From Lumbricus terrestris (lineage: Eukaryota > Annelida > Clitellata > Crassiclitellata > Lumbricidae): a stretch of 64,000 bases of DNA. The stretch is taken from contig OX457036.1 of the NCBI GenBank assembly GCA_949752735.1, positions 8,272,192-8,336,191 of the forward strand, in the 5' to 3' direction. Both the position numbers and the translations under genes were made by a program. The notes below the pieces were generated by a model, which ran no database searches, was not told where the DNA came from, and saw only the letters and a program-made list of their open reading frames with translations. Numbering within the stretch: the first letter of the stretch is position 1; each line of letters opens with the position of its first letter. Shown here one piece after another: positions 34,122 to 45,782 of this stretch.

Positions 34122-34740
34122 CTACGGATCGGAGACGAGATCCAACGACGTCAGTTTCCTCCATCCTTCTCTGTCCCTCGCTCTCATTACGCAATCCGCC
34201 ATCGACAACCCTATCCACTCTTCGACATCGTCCATCCAGCGTCTTCTCGGTCTTCCTCTTTTTCCACCCACATAGCCCTGACATGTGAAAGCCGGCAGAT
34301 TGTCCGCTCTGATCATGTGTCCAAAGTAGTTCAACTTCTTTCTCTTCACCACCTTCAACAGACGCTGTTTCGGCTTCAGCTCCTCCAGTATAGACTCGTT
34401 CGTTCTGTATTCCTTCCAATTTCCAGCTGACTCTCAGCATCTTCCTATATGTCGTCATCTCGAAAGCTGATATATTCTTCTTTTGTCCTCTGCCCTCAAA
34501 GTCCAGGTTTCGCAGCCGTACAACGCCACCGACCACACCAGTGTCCTCACAAGTCTTATCTTCAACCAAGTTCCAATAGCACTTACTCTCCAGATCGCCA
34601 TGAGTGATGCCAGGGCCTCGCGTGCCATCCCCAGTCTGGCTCCTATTTCTCGGCTTCCATCTCCAGTTTCCTCCACTATGTCTCCTAGTTTTAACGACTT
34701 CCTTCTAGTGTTAACGACTTCAGTCGTTTCTGTTTTCACT
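34122..34740 (-). pseudogene. Non-LTR retrotransposon RT C-terminal fragment, frameshifted
   Basis: The minus strand encodes GDIVEETGDGSREIGARLG, LVWSVALYGCETWTLRAEDK, then in another frame AFEMTTYRKMLRVSW, and in a third KVVKRKKLNYFGHMIRADNL and GKRGRPRRRWMDDVEEWIGL, ending LTSLDLVSDP. These blocks, in this order, are the conserved C-terminal end of endonuclease-RT proteins of non-LTR elements. At least two frameshifts and no catalytic RT domain make it a dead 5'-truncated copy. Confidence 0.85.
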
Positions 34741-34911
34741 TATGTAACAAATATCACACTTAAAAGAGGTGTCTAATTATGTTGCCAACTTTCATATGGC
34801 ATAAACAGCTTGACAAATGCATGCAAACTGCACACGATGCGTGGACATTGTTAAAAAGACCTTAAAAGGCGCTATATTGGTTGACGCCATAAATGCAAAG
34901 GACGTACGTAC

Positions 34912-35143
34912 AAACATACATACATACATACATACATACATACATACATACATACATACATACATACATACATACATACATACATACATACATACATACA
35001 TACATACATACATACATACATACATACATACATACATACATACATACATACATACATACATACATACATACATACATACATACATACATACATACATACA
35101 TACATACATAAATACATACATACATACATACATACATACATAC

Positions 35144-35174
<31 letters not shown>

Positions 35175-35712
35175 CATACATACATACATACATACATACA
35201 TACATACATACATACATACATACAAAAGTCATACATACATACATACATACATACATACATACATACATACATACATACATACATACATACATACATACAT
35301 ACATACATACATACATACATACATACATACATACATACATACATACATACATACATGCATACATACATACATGCATACATACATACATACATACATACAA
35401 AAGTCATACATACATACATACATACATACATACATACATACGTACATACATACATACATACATACAAGCATACATACATACATATATACATACATACATA
35501 CATACATGCATACATACGTACATACATACATACATAGTATTACATACATACATACATACATACAAACAAAAGTCATACATACATACATACATACATACAT
35601 ACATACATACACACACATACATACATACATACATACATACATACATACATACACACATACATACATACATACATACATACATACATACATACATACATAC
35701 ATACATACTTAC
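34912..35712. repeat. 800-bp (ATAC)n array
   Basis: About 200 ATAC units with rare variants. An ATACAAAAGTCATACATAC interruption occurs three times (~35223, ~35397, ~35567), about 170-175 bp apart, pointing to segmental duplication. The 303-residue plus-strand open frame is an artefact. Confidence 0.97.
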
Positions 35713-36009
35713 ACTGTGTCGGGTTTAAAGACAATAGTTGCGCTCTTGGTACAACGGGGTAAGAGATGGACATGTGGCAACGGTTGGCAGTAGAACGTCG
35801 CCAAGCAGAAAGAATGACTGATTGGTCCCGAATGGCCAAACATCCGGGCTTTCTTGGCGCCGAATTCTGAATAAGTCGGTGGACAGGAAGCAGAGAATCG
35901 CGAGATTTCCTCGTGATATATCATCCGCCAGAGATGCCATGCCATGCAGTTGGCGTTACACAATCTACAAACCGGAATCTCCTGAGGATTGTGGTAACAC
36001 ATCTACCAG

Positions 36010-36200
36010 TCTGGAAATATCAAGAATAATAATAATCTTCGTTTTATTTAGGAAAAGCGACACATCCAAGTGACACACCGCACTCAGTTACACGCCAAAG
36101 CACATTAAAATAAATCAGCAACGGCAAAAATATTGTGGACATAACAATGTCTGTCATTAATTGGCGGCAAAGGGAACCCTCGGAATAAAATTTCTAGCAT
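36010..36200. repeat. Dispersed repeat resembling 16680-16800
   Basis: TCTTCGTTTTATTTAGGAAAA and AGTGACACACCGCACTCAG parallel the sequence near 16688-16735. The class is unknown. Confidence 0.4.
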
Positions 36201-36394
36201 CTTTAAATGGTAGAACAGAAGTATGTGGTTTATGGCGTAAGTTATAGGTGGCTTTCGGGACGCATCGGTTTCTGCCACCCCTACCCCGCACCCACATATT
36301 TTGATTCAGCGGATTGACCGTTAACTGCGTGTTTACTGAACGAACTCAAATGTCTTTGATTCTTGTAACGGTTCAACAGGACTGGTTAAATAAG

Positions 36395-36515
36395 ATTTAT
36401 TATTATTATTATTATTATTATTATCATTATTATTATTATTTTTTTTTTTATATATTTTTTATTATTATTATTTCATCCTTTATTAAAACACCACTCAAGA
36501 TTATTATTATTATTA

Positions 36516-36552
<37 letters not shown>

Positions 36553-36702
36553 CATTATTATTATTATTATTATAATTATTATAATTACCATTATTATTAT
36601 TATTATTATTATGTTATTTCAACATTTATTAAAAGATCACAAAGCCTAAAACTAAACTAAAAAGGTCTTGTGCAACTGGTAGAAGCAGGCAAAAGCAGCT
36701 GC

Positions 36703-36799
<97 letters not shown>

Positions 36800-36800
36800 C
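36395..36800. repeat. Three (ATT)n microsatellite blocks
   Basis: (ATT)n at ~36398-36475, ~36500-36612 and ~36702-36798. The GGTAGAAGCAGGCAAAAGCA word between the last two recurs at ~38367. Confidence 0.95.
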
Positions 36801-37174
36801 AGCATCATTTGTAATTGTGAAATAGGCACGTCCATATTCTAATAGCAATTCCGAAGAATTATAATTGGCGCTACTCTGATTCTTGGTCCTCGTGCACGAT
36901 ATAATCGTCGATATTGTGCATAAAAGTCCCTCTGAATGTTATTGCATTGTATAGCGTTGTGTGCAGATGGACATGCGCTGCAGTCTCCAGACGGTCTACT
37001 GTGTTTGGGTTGAGACGTTAGAAATCCGTTAATATCGCATTGCGACAACATTATAGGCTAAGCACTGCACGCAGGTTATTATCATGCCCCAAGATGTTCA
37101 GTCAGTTCCCAATTTACCTACTTGTTAAACTGGACCGATAAAACGAGAATGTCGTTAGATGGTACCTCGGATAA

Positions 37175-38165
37175 TGAATCCCCCACCACCATTCCCACTC
37201 CAACTCCACCTCCATCCCAGCCCCACTTCCATTCCCACTCCCACCTCCATCCCCACTCCAACCCAAACCCCACCTCCATCCCCACTCCAACCCAAACCCC
37301 ACCTCCATCCCCACTCCAACCCAAACCACACCTCCATCCCCACTCCAACCCAAACCCCACCTCCATCCCCACTCCAACCCAAACCCCCACCTCCATCCCC
37401 ACTCCAAGCCAAACCCCCACCTTCATCCCCACTCCAACCCAAACCCCCACCTCCATCCCCACTCCAACCCAAACCCCACCTCCATCCCCACTCCAACCCA
37501 AACCCCCACCTCCATCCCCACTCCAACCCAAACCCCCACCTCCAACCCAAACCCCCACCTCCATCCCCACTCCAACCCAAACCCCCACCTCCATCCCCAC
37601 TCCAACCCAAACCCCCACCTCCATCCCCACTCCAACCCAAACCCCACCTCCATCCCCACTCCAACCCAAACCCCACCTCCATCCCCACTCCAACCCAAAC
37701 CCCACCTCCATCCCCACTCCAACCCAAACCACACCTCCATCCCCACTCCAACCCAAACCCCACCTCCATCCCCACTCCAACCCAAACCCCCACCTCCATC
37801 CCCACTCCAAGCCAAACCCCCACCTTCATCCCCACTCCAACCCAAACCCCCACCTCCATCCCCACTCCAACCCAAACCCCACCTCCATCCCCACTCCAAC
37901 CCAAACCCCCACCTCCATCCCCACTCCAACCCAAACCCCCACCTCCAACCCAAACCTCCACCTCCATCCCCACTCCAACCCAAACCCCCACCTCCATCCC
38001 CACTCCAACCCAAACCCCCACCTCCATCCCCACTCCAACCCAAACCCCCACCTCCATCCCCACTCCAACCCAAACCCCACCTCCATCCCCACTCCAACCC
38101 AAACCCCACCTCCATCCCCACTCCAACCCAAACCCCCACCTCCATCCCCACTCCAACCCATATTG
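37175..38165. repeat. ~29/30-bp C-rich minisatellite with ~405-bp higher-order repeat
   Basis: About 34 units around CCCCACTCCAACCCAAACCC plus CCACCTCCAT. Variant units recur in the same order about 400-405 bp apart: CACACCTCC at ~37327 and ~37730, CCAAGCCAAACCC at ~37407 and ~37808, and a short unit at ~37535 and ~37940. Long open frames on both strands result from the composition. Confidence 0.96.
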
Positions 38166-38284
38166 CACCTGAAGCACTTAAGTCTCATCGACAACTACTG
38201 TGATTATGCGACGATAATAATATAGATAACTCGTTGATGGAAGTCGTCCCTTTCCTTCATTCATCCATTCATTTCATTCCATAA

Positions 38285-38395
38285 TTTTTATAGCGCATCT
38301 TCAATAAACCTACTCAGATTCGCTCCCAGTCTAGCCACGGCTACAGAGAAAGGTCATGAGCAACAGGTAGAAGCAGGCGAAAGCAGCTGCCATTA
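38285..38395. repeat. SINE A-like fragment plus short dispersed repeat
   Basis: TTTTTATAGCGCATCTTCAA and CTCAGATTCGCTCCCAGTC resemble the SINE A tail. AAGGTCATGAGCAACAGGTA, then GAAGCAGGCGAAAGCAGCTG, matches ~36660-36705. Confidence 0.5.
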
Positions 38396-38624
38396 CTCTG
38401 GTTGTTTCAGGTTCCTTTACTCGTGGAATGCTGGAGTAACTGAATTAATGATCAATATAGCTTCCTTGTGATAAACATTTCTTCTTCGATGTAATATATC
38501 TGGCCCACTTTCCTGCTTTGGTTCTTTTTTCTGTTGGTCTAGAGTCTAGACCGTAGAAAAATCTCTTTCCCTGTCGCTCAATTTGCTTCTGTCTGCACTT
38601 GGTTGGATTCGTAAATCAAATAAA

Positions 38625-38638
38625 ACACACACACACAC

Positions 38639-38684
<46 letters not shown>

Positions 38685-38685
38685 C
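38625..38685. repeat. (CA)n/(TA)n microsatellite
   Basis: Short CA run followed by TA units. Confidence 0.93.
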
Positions 38686-38689
38686 TAGG

Positions 38690-39360
38690 TAGCAAAACTC
38701 AGGCGTCTTTCGATCGCTAGTATAGGCCTACAGAAAGGTGTGTGAGTTGAGTAGGATTACACCTGGTAGTTTTTGTCCCAAAAGTGTTTCACTCGCACGC
38801 CCTGTAGGCGGTTTTCATACGCCATTCTGATTAATTCCACCAAGTTCAATACTTTGACACGTAGTAATGCATCAATGTTCACGCTGTGTCAACTTACAAG
38901 GTCTAAATTCTTGAAGAAGCGTTCAGAACGTTAGGGGAAATTTCTAATCTATGGATAAATCTTGTTAACAGCAGCACGTAGCTCACGATTTTTGTATAAC
39001 GAAATAATGTGTGTTGTCAGCTGAAGGCTATTATTTCTAATTATAAGGCGTCTCATAATTATATGTTTGACTGCTGTTCATTTCTTTTAACGGCGCCATT
39101 TAAAAATTAATAGCATTTTAAAAAGTGGAAGAGAGCAATGTAGTCCACGCTGGTAGCCTGTTAACTCTGGAAACTAAAACGATATAATTTTATTGCCTTG
39201 AAAGACGTCAGTCCGCAAATTCGGTGGTCCATGAAGTGTTTAGTTATTCGTTGTAAGAAAGCTGCTGTCCTTGTGTTTAGCAGAGTTGACCCGCACTAAT
39301 ACTATATTAACGTATACCTGTATACGCAGCCACTAAACTTTCGCGAATTTTATTTCAACG
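38690..39360. other. Upstream flank of the GPCR, nothing recognised
   Basis: No repeat family or coding signal found. It may hold an intron or promoter of the downstream gene. Confidence 0.4.
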
Positions 39361-39377
39361 TTTGTTGTTCGTTTCAG
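39361..39377 (+). other. Candidate 3' splice site in GPCR 5' UTR
   Basis: TTTGTTGTTCGTTTCAG is a good polypyrimidine-AG acceptor, 237 bp before the GPCR start codon. If used, the coding region is in one exon preceded by a spliced 5' UTR. Inferred from sequence only. Confidence 0.4.
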
Positions 39378-39614
39378 GGTGGTACAAAAAACCCGAGAGA
39401 TTCGTGGAACGCCTCGCTACGTCAGAGGATTTCAGCGGTCCAGTCACCTCCCTACAAATCATTTCCTGTATTATCCAAGTAATCGATTAAACATCAAGTG
39501 CGCTTGTACACTATAAGAACGGCAAACTGTGAGTGCTCGAAAGGAGGACGCCCATTGGTCGGATCATTCGTCACCGTATGAATTTGAATTGCGATCACGT
39601 GACTCTGCCATCCA

Positions 39615-40778
39615 ATGGAAGCCACCGAACCTTGGCAAAACGCCAGCGTCGCTCTGTCGCTCGGAAACACTTCCGATACTCTCAACGCTTCGTACTCTCG
39701 AAACGTGATGCAGAGAAACTGCAAGCTGCTCGTATCCTTCTCCATCAACTCCGTTGCGGCTGGACTCATCTGCATCCTCGGCTTCATCGGGAACGTCATC
39801 TCGTTCGCCATCCTCTCCCGGGACAAGGGAACTTCCCCCGTGGCCGCCTTCCTCCTGCGCTCCCTCGCCTTCGCCGACAACCTCTTCCTGTCCATGTGGT
39901 TCGTGAACTACTCACTCTACGATGCGTTCGCCTACTTCGGTCTGGACAGGTCCTTCCACGTCTTCTACTTGTACCAGAGGATCTACTCCTACCCGCTGGT
40001 CTTCATCGGACAGACTGCCACCATCTGGTTGACGGTGCTGATCGCGGCCAGTCGCTTCATCGCGGTCTGCCTACCGTACAGGGCGTCCGTCTACTGTAAC
40101 CTACCGATCACGAAGCGAGGGGTCCTCGCCGTTCTTCTGTTCTCCGTTCTCTACAATTTACCACGGTTCTTCGAAACGGAACTCGTGACATACACGAGGA
40201 AGAACGTGACCCGCTACATGCCGACCAGAACTCGGATGGGCGACAGCGTGTTCTACAACATCATCTACTTCGACATACTGTACTACATCTTCACCTTCGT
40301 CCTGCCGCTGATACTCCTCTTCGGGTTCAACACGCGCCTGACGATCGCCTACAGAGCGGTCAGGAAGAAGAGAACAGCGATGAGAATGCACAGCCGGAAG
40401 GACAACCAGGAGCAGAGCATCACGCTCGTCATGATCATCGTCATCCTCGTCTTCATGGTCTGCAACGCTCCGGCGAGAATCGTCCAGATCCTTTTCCAGT
40501 ACCACCCGCAGAAGTGTCCCACCGTCACCATCTTTCTCATCCAGATCAGCACCGTGCTGGAGGTGCTCAGCTCGTCGGCCAACTTCCTCGTCTACGTCGC
40601 GTTCCGCAAACAGTTCCGCTACGCCCTGCACCAACACCTGGCGGGGTGCTGCTGCTGCTTCTGTCCAAGGGCCAACCGAGGCACGGGCGACTCGAGGGAC
40701 GACACCGTCACGAAGTTCGGAAGGGATCGGCCGTCGGCCACCGAGCAACTCCGACAGACGGTCGAAAGTGTTGTATGA
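39615..40778 (+). CDS. Class A (rhodopsin-like) GPCR, FMRFamide-receptor-like
   Basis: A 387-residue single-exon frame, full length for a class A receptor: a plasma-membrane receptor that probably binds a peptide and signals through G proteins. N-terminal N-glycosylation sites are at N9, N18 and N24. Helix landmarks: TM1 GFIGNVISFAIL (GN at 59-60), TM2 LAFAD (84-88), TM3 ending ASRFIAVCLPYRA (145-157), TM4 LLFSVLYNLPRFFE, TM5 FTFVLPLILLFGFN, TM6 FMVCNAPARIV (280-290) and TM7 SSSANFLVYVAFRKQFRYAL (319-338). A C345-C348/C350 cluster may be palmitoylated. YPLVFIGQTATIWLTVLIAA and YNLPRFFE are what suggest the FMRFamide-receptor group. Oddities: S146-R-F replaces the usual D/E-R-Y, NFLVY replaces NPxxY, and neither the TM3 cysteine (3.25, here R122) nor an ECL2 cysteine is present. 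The start at 39615 is the first ATG of the frame giving a complete N terminus. The coding region is markedly more GC-rich than its flanks. The ligand is unknown. Confidence 0.88.
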   Translation: MEATEPWQNASVALSLGNTSDTLNASYSRNVMQRNCKLLVSFSINSVAAGLICILGFIGNVISFAILSRDKGTSPVAAFLLRSLAFADNLFLSMWFVNYSLYDAFAYFGLDRSFHVFYLYQRIYSYPLVFIGQTATIWLTVLIAASRFIAVCLPYRASVYCNLPITKRGVLAVLLFSVLYNLPRFFETELVTYTRKNVTRYMPTRTRMGDSVFYNIIYFDILYYIFTFVLPLILLFGFNTRLTIAYRAVRKKRTAMRMHSRKDNQEQSITLVMIIVILVFMVCNAPARIVQILFQYHPQKCPTVTIFLIQISTVLEVLSSSANFLVYVAFRKQFRYALHQHLAGCCCCFCPRANRGTGDSRDDTVTKFGRDRPSATEQLRQTVESVV

Positions 40779-40782
40779 AGAA

Positions 40783-41060
40783 TGCCATGGACTCTGTCGC
40801 TGAGAGCAAGATTCAAGTCACGCCTGATCAGTTCTGGCCCCTTTGCGTCACGCCTGGACTCTGGCATGGAGGGAAAGACATAGAAGTAGCAACTGATCAA
40901 TTCTGACCCCTTTGCGTCAGGCATGGACTCTGGCATATAGGGCAAGATGGAAATCACACCTAGACCGTTTTTTGCCCCCTTTGCATGACGCGTGGACTCT
41001 GGCATGGAAGGCGAGACATGGAAGTAGCATTGGGACAATTTATTTGCGCCCTTGCATCAC
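40783..41060. repeat. ~69-bp tandem repeat, 4 copies, directly after GPCR stop
   Basis: TGGACTCTG recurs at 40788, 40855, 40924 and 40993 (periods 67, 69, 69), within units also sharing GATCAGTTCTGGCCCCTTTG and GACATGGAAGTAGCA-like words. The first unit starts 4 bp after the stop codon, so the 3' UTR is probably made of this array. Confidence 0.9.
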
Positions 41061-42190
41061 GGGACAACGTCTAGCTTCATGTCCTGCACACCCCAATAAT
41101 TGCACACATATGAATGCACAAGGAAATCAAGTTACTCCCGTTTGCCCATAAACGGACAGCCGGAAATTTATTTCTGCATGCGTGCAACGTCTACAAACTG
41201 ATAAACAGAGAATGATATGAAGAAAAGTTACGTATACTTTTCTGTAGGCGATCGGAAAGTTTGTAAATATATTTATTAAGTGCATCGAAGAGCGGACTGA
41301 CGCTGGATACCCAGTGTGGAACATTAGAGCTCTCGCAGATTAAGGGGGCGGGCAGTTCATCAATGTACCGCTTAACCAACGAACATACTCTATGAGAGGC
41401 AATCCACTGCGGGAAAGGGAGTTAGACTTCCGCATATAATATGAGACATAACCAAATTTTTTGTATGACCAATAAGTTATGTGTGGCATATAATAGTTAT
41501 ATGCTACATGATTATGTGGCATATATAGATAAAGCAAACTGTTGATTCGGCGCAGCTTTAAAAGCAGTTGATGTTAAATCATTGAATTCGTATTTTGTTC
41601 TTCAAAGCCATTCTACGAAGTTAATTTTAAGGAATTTTTCATGCGTAGGCCTAAAAGTGTTGCATAGAGCGATTCTTAGTGATGCGAAAAAGTACTTTGC
41701 AGTCAATCAAGCATTGAAATAAAAACCAAGAAATGGACTTCTTTAATATCAAACCTTAAAATTGCCTTTTCCGAGAATTGTTCAAATATACTAAATTCTT
41801 GCTGTAGGGCGTAGGCGAAATCAAGACATAACCCAAATAAACCGCTGTTTATCGTAGCATATTCGGTGTACCTGTTATGTAGAATTCAGTAAGAGACATA
41901 ATCAAGCCTATGGCACCATTAGATATCATATTTCTGATGGAGCCCATTAGCACAGCATCTTGCCTATTAGCTTTTATGATTCAAATAGTTGGCTTTGTGT
42001 CTATATGATACTGCTAGTTTTCATATTATTTTTGATAGGAAGCATTATACCTTTGACACAGTATGCGTTAACATCTCAGATGGATGGCATTAAGACCAGG
42101 CTGCTATTAGATTCCAGATCTATACAATTGTATAGATAGCATTAAGCCTTCGACACTGCTGGCATTCATATCTCTTCCTCTTCTTTTCGT
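41061..42190. other. Downstream flank, nothing recognised
   Basis: AT-rich spacer; may contain the rest of the GPCR 3' UTR. I cannot place a confident poly(A) signal. Confidence 0.45.
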
Positions 42191-42194
42191 TCTC

Positions 42195-42660
42195 TGTCCT
42201 TAGGCGGGTTCGAATGTTTGACGTCTCCATTCTTCTCTGTTCTGTGCTTTCTTTTTCAGCTTCTGATAACCGTCTTTCATCATCCAGTCCAACAGTCTTT
42301 GTCTTGGTCTGCCTCTCGTTCTTTTTCCATCCATTTTCCCCTCTATACAGTTCGTAGCATCGAGTCTCCTCTGAGTGTGTGCCAGATCCATCTTCTTTGT
42401 CTTTCTCTATATACTTGTGTATAATATTATCATCGACCTCTTTTCTCCGACTCTTCTCAATACCTCCTCATTCCTTATATGATCCCTCCAGCTTCTTTCA
42501 GCCTCCAGCTGAAAGAATCAACCTCCACATTTCGAATGCTTCTCTTGATGTCTTCCATCCGCATAGTCCATGTTTCTGATCCATATAACATCACACTCCA
42601 TACTAAGTTTTTTTAATAATTTTTTCATATCTGGCATATCCATTTTTGCTAACAAGATGG
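42195..42660 (-). pseudogene. Non-LTR retrotransposon RT C-terminal fragment
   Basis: On the minus strand, LVWSVMLYGSETWTMRMEDI (~42540-42605) is followed, after frameshifts, by [20 protein letters not shown] (~42280-42340) and ends [13 protein letters not shown] near 42205. The order of blocks is the same as at 34122-34740, but the two are different families. The RT catalytic core is absent. Confidence 0.75.
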
Positions 42661-43261
42661 ATCTTTCCAGCGGAAAACAGAGCAGACGACCATTTGGATA
42701 ACTCTTTTGTCCACAGTTGTCCATGCAACGCAGCCATATTTCATTCTGGATTCAATTTCAATAGAAGTGCCGGACGTTTCGCTAAAAGCAGACGCCATTG
42801 TATTAGCTTACAGAATGCTTACAGGCAGAAATACGCCCACAATAATTTCGGTAGTTAATGCGCATGAAATTCGTAATGTGAGCATGTGAGTCGGTGTCTG
42901 TGGTCGTGAGCACGCGTCCATAGGTAACATATATATATATATAGACTATATATATTCATTCTATGCTACATAAATAAATGTGAATTTACATAGAAATGAA
43001 TATTTACTCGTTGGCTTAGGCCTATCTGTATACAAATTCTTTTTGACAGAATACAGTTGTATAAATATACAGTACATGCATATTAACATAATTTTAACAT
43101 AGTAATTATAATAGTATAAATTTTATTAGCAAATATTTATCTATAATTTTAGACTAATACTAATACCTTACAATAATAATAATTTATGATATTTCCAAAT
43201 AATAGTTGGTATCCATGATTTTGCCTATTTGTATTATACGTGTATGGGTGTATACAGCAAA

Positions 43262-43420
43262 CACACAGTGCTTACTTATGTGTCTGTGTGCTTGCTTGTG
43301 TGTCTGTATGCTTTCGTATGTGTCTGTGTGCTTGCTTATGTGTCTGTGTGCGTGCATGCATATGTGCGCTTTTGTCTGTTTGTTCGCGTGTTTACGTGGT
43401 GGCTTGTCTGTGTATGGTTG
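43262..43420. repeat. GTGTCTGTGTGCTTGCTTAT tandem repeat
   Basis: Four to five degenerate ~24-bp units rich in TGTGTCTGTGTGC. Overlapping cysteine-rich frames are artefacts. Confidence 0.85.
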
Positions 43421-43468
43421 TGTGTGAATGTTGGTGTGCGTGCGTGTGGCAATAATCTCCGCTCTGTG

Positions 43469-44111
43469 GAATGATAGTAATCCCATTTATCCAGTTTATC
43501 CCATTTATCCCATTTATCCCATGCTCCGTGTCCCTTCATCTTCCTAAGCATCCAGTCTTGTCGGACGCTCGCAATTTGTCGGACGTTCACGGATTCGAAG
43601 CCGCATATAAGACGACTTCCCGGAAGCATTGGTCGATGTCCATAAAACCCGGATGTTCGGTCACGTGTGCACCGGAAGTGGTGGTCAGGCGACGTCATCA
43701 GGGATCGGATTGTTCCCTGGACATCACCAACTTCCACGGGGGAAGGAAGGCATTGGGTTTTTGTAATGGTGCTGTTAATTTGGGGGACATCTTCCGCGGG
43801 TATGCGCTGTACCTTTCCTCTTCTCGTTTACACAACTGTATGCTGTACATTAATTACTGCAGATGGTTTCTTTGAAATTGTGCAGCGTCATCGATTTATA
43901 CTTCCAGGGTCACGGTAGGTGATTTTGTTAGAGCGCCAGGCTTGTTACGAGGAGGGTACAGGTGCTATGAGTCTCAATTCAGATGGTTACTGCATGGATG
44001 TGTGTAGCAATATTAAGCGTGAGCACGTCATGCTCTCATGGACAGTTGCTGGACACCATTGATGCTCCATTGATGACGCGGACCATGGGATAAATGGGAT
44101 TACTATCATTC
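43469..44111. mobile_element. TIR element, 643 bp, 24-bp perfect termini
   Basis: The left end GAATGATAGTAATCCCATTT followed by ATCC is exactly inverted at the right end (44088-44111). The left end continues into a (CCCATTTAT)n run. No target duplication is evident (GCTCTGTG versus TCCTTGCT), so the superfamily is open. Confidence 0.7.
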
Positions 44112-44344
44112 TCCTTGCTAGTTGTTGTGCATGACCAATTAACTTTGGAAGGAGGACAATCATTTCAAATGCAGTCTATTGTATTTTGTAATTAGACGAT
44201 AGGTGTTATTCTTATAATTCCAATTACAATATCCAAAGGGGCTTGAATACAAAAGGCGCTCCGTATACCCGTCACACTGTCAAAGTAACCACCCTCTTAA
44301 GAGGTAGCTACGTCTATATATTATGGTTGAAGCTTACACTGACC

Positions 44345-44395
44345 TAGGCTAATCTAACCTAATCTAATCTTACCTAATCTAATCCAATCTAATAT
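44345..44395. repeat. (AATCT)n-type repeat
   Basis: About nine AATCTAACCT/AATCTAATCT units. Confidence 0.85.
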
Positions 44396-45782
44396 AAACA
44401 TATGTGAAGCGCTTCTCACAGCATATCTATTCAAACGCGCTGTCAATATGACAGGTCCATGAAAAGGGAAAATGCTTCAAGAAGTGAAAAGATGCAGGTG
44501 AATTCCCATCAAAATCTACATGTAGCTGCAAATTCCAGAGGGAATGTGATTCAACATTGAGGGACCCACGATAGCAAAAGCTCGATGCTGTGTTAATGAG
44601 GCTCGTGACCGAGTTTCAAATAGGTCAAAGCGGTGAGATGTACTAGAAAAATGTATTGACACTGTCAATAAGTCTGTAAATCCTTTAATACAGAGGTTCC
44701 CAACCTTTTCCCGCTCGCGACACACCTAATCTTGCAACCAAATTTCGCGACACACCATGCAGTCGTCATAAATTATGTGAATCTCTTTAAAATTACAATA
44801 GGCATATGTCACAGTTAAAATAGTTTTATATTTTAAATTGTTAAAAATTATAATGAATAAAATGTTGACACTGAATACGTTCTAGTTTCTAATGATTTTA
44901 AAATTCTAAATTCCACTGACCTAAATCAACGATTCAACGTCGTTTTATGACATTAGGCCCAACGTTAATTGTGATTTTTTCCTGAATTTTCTCTGGATCA
45001 TACACATGTATAATAACATAGTAAGACGCTCGAGGATCGATAGGTTTTGTGAGTGCAATACCGGTAGGTCTATATACAGCTGCGTAGCTACTTAGCTATG
45101 GTTCCTGGACGCATTAAAATTAAGCTTGGGGCCTTACACATTAACGAGACTATCGAATGAGCATTATAGGATAGCCATGCATATAAAACTATTTTTTGGT
45201 TGAAAAAGAGCATGAAAGTTATCATCAGTTATCCACATAGGTCCAGTCGAAGTCTAACAGTTCATCCAAATATGAAAACATGGGACAAAGACAGCTAACC
45301 ATTGCCGAAACTAAACGCTGCATCTCAAAACGTCAAATTAGTGATTGTTACTGAAAACTCTAATAGCACAGGAAATTTTAGTTAAAATGTTTGGGGTCAT
45401 TTGGACCTCGGGGTTCCTGGACTTTGTAGCCAACACATACGCTAGTATGTTTGACTTTGAATACACAACCAGGCTGAGAGGGCACAATTCCGCGTCTTCC
45501 GAAAAATTCCATTTCTTATAAAAAATTTCCCCCATTTCGAATATTAGACTACAGCAGTGGGTAAAAGTTTAGTCGGCGCGTTCGCTTACGTGTTACATTG
45601 TAAGCTAATTAAGAGGGCACATTTCCGCTTCATCCTCAAAACATTTCACGTAGACCTACGCAGGGATTGTGGGGCGCTTCAGATTGCGAAAAAATTGAAT
45701 CAATAAATATAGAGCGCTGAGAATTTTTATAGTCTACACCCGATAAAAGACTGAAGTAATCAAGCAGTGTAGGCTATATAAT

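Noticed and set aside
34817..35728. 303-codon plus-strand open frame of repeated HTYI
   Set aside because: It is the translation of an (ATAC)n array; all frames on both strands are open there.
37122..38225. Long proline-rich plus-strand and glycine/tryptophan-rich minus-strand frames
   Set aside because: Translations of the 29/30-bp minisatellite on both strands.
40158..40748. 196-codon minus-strand frame opposite the GPCR
   Set aside because: Antisense shadow of a GC-rich coding region.
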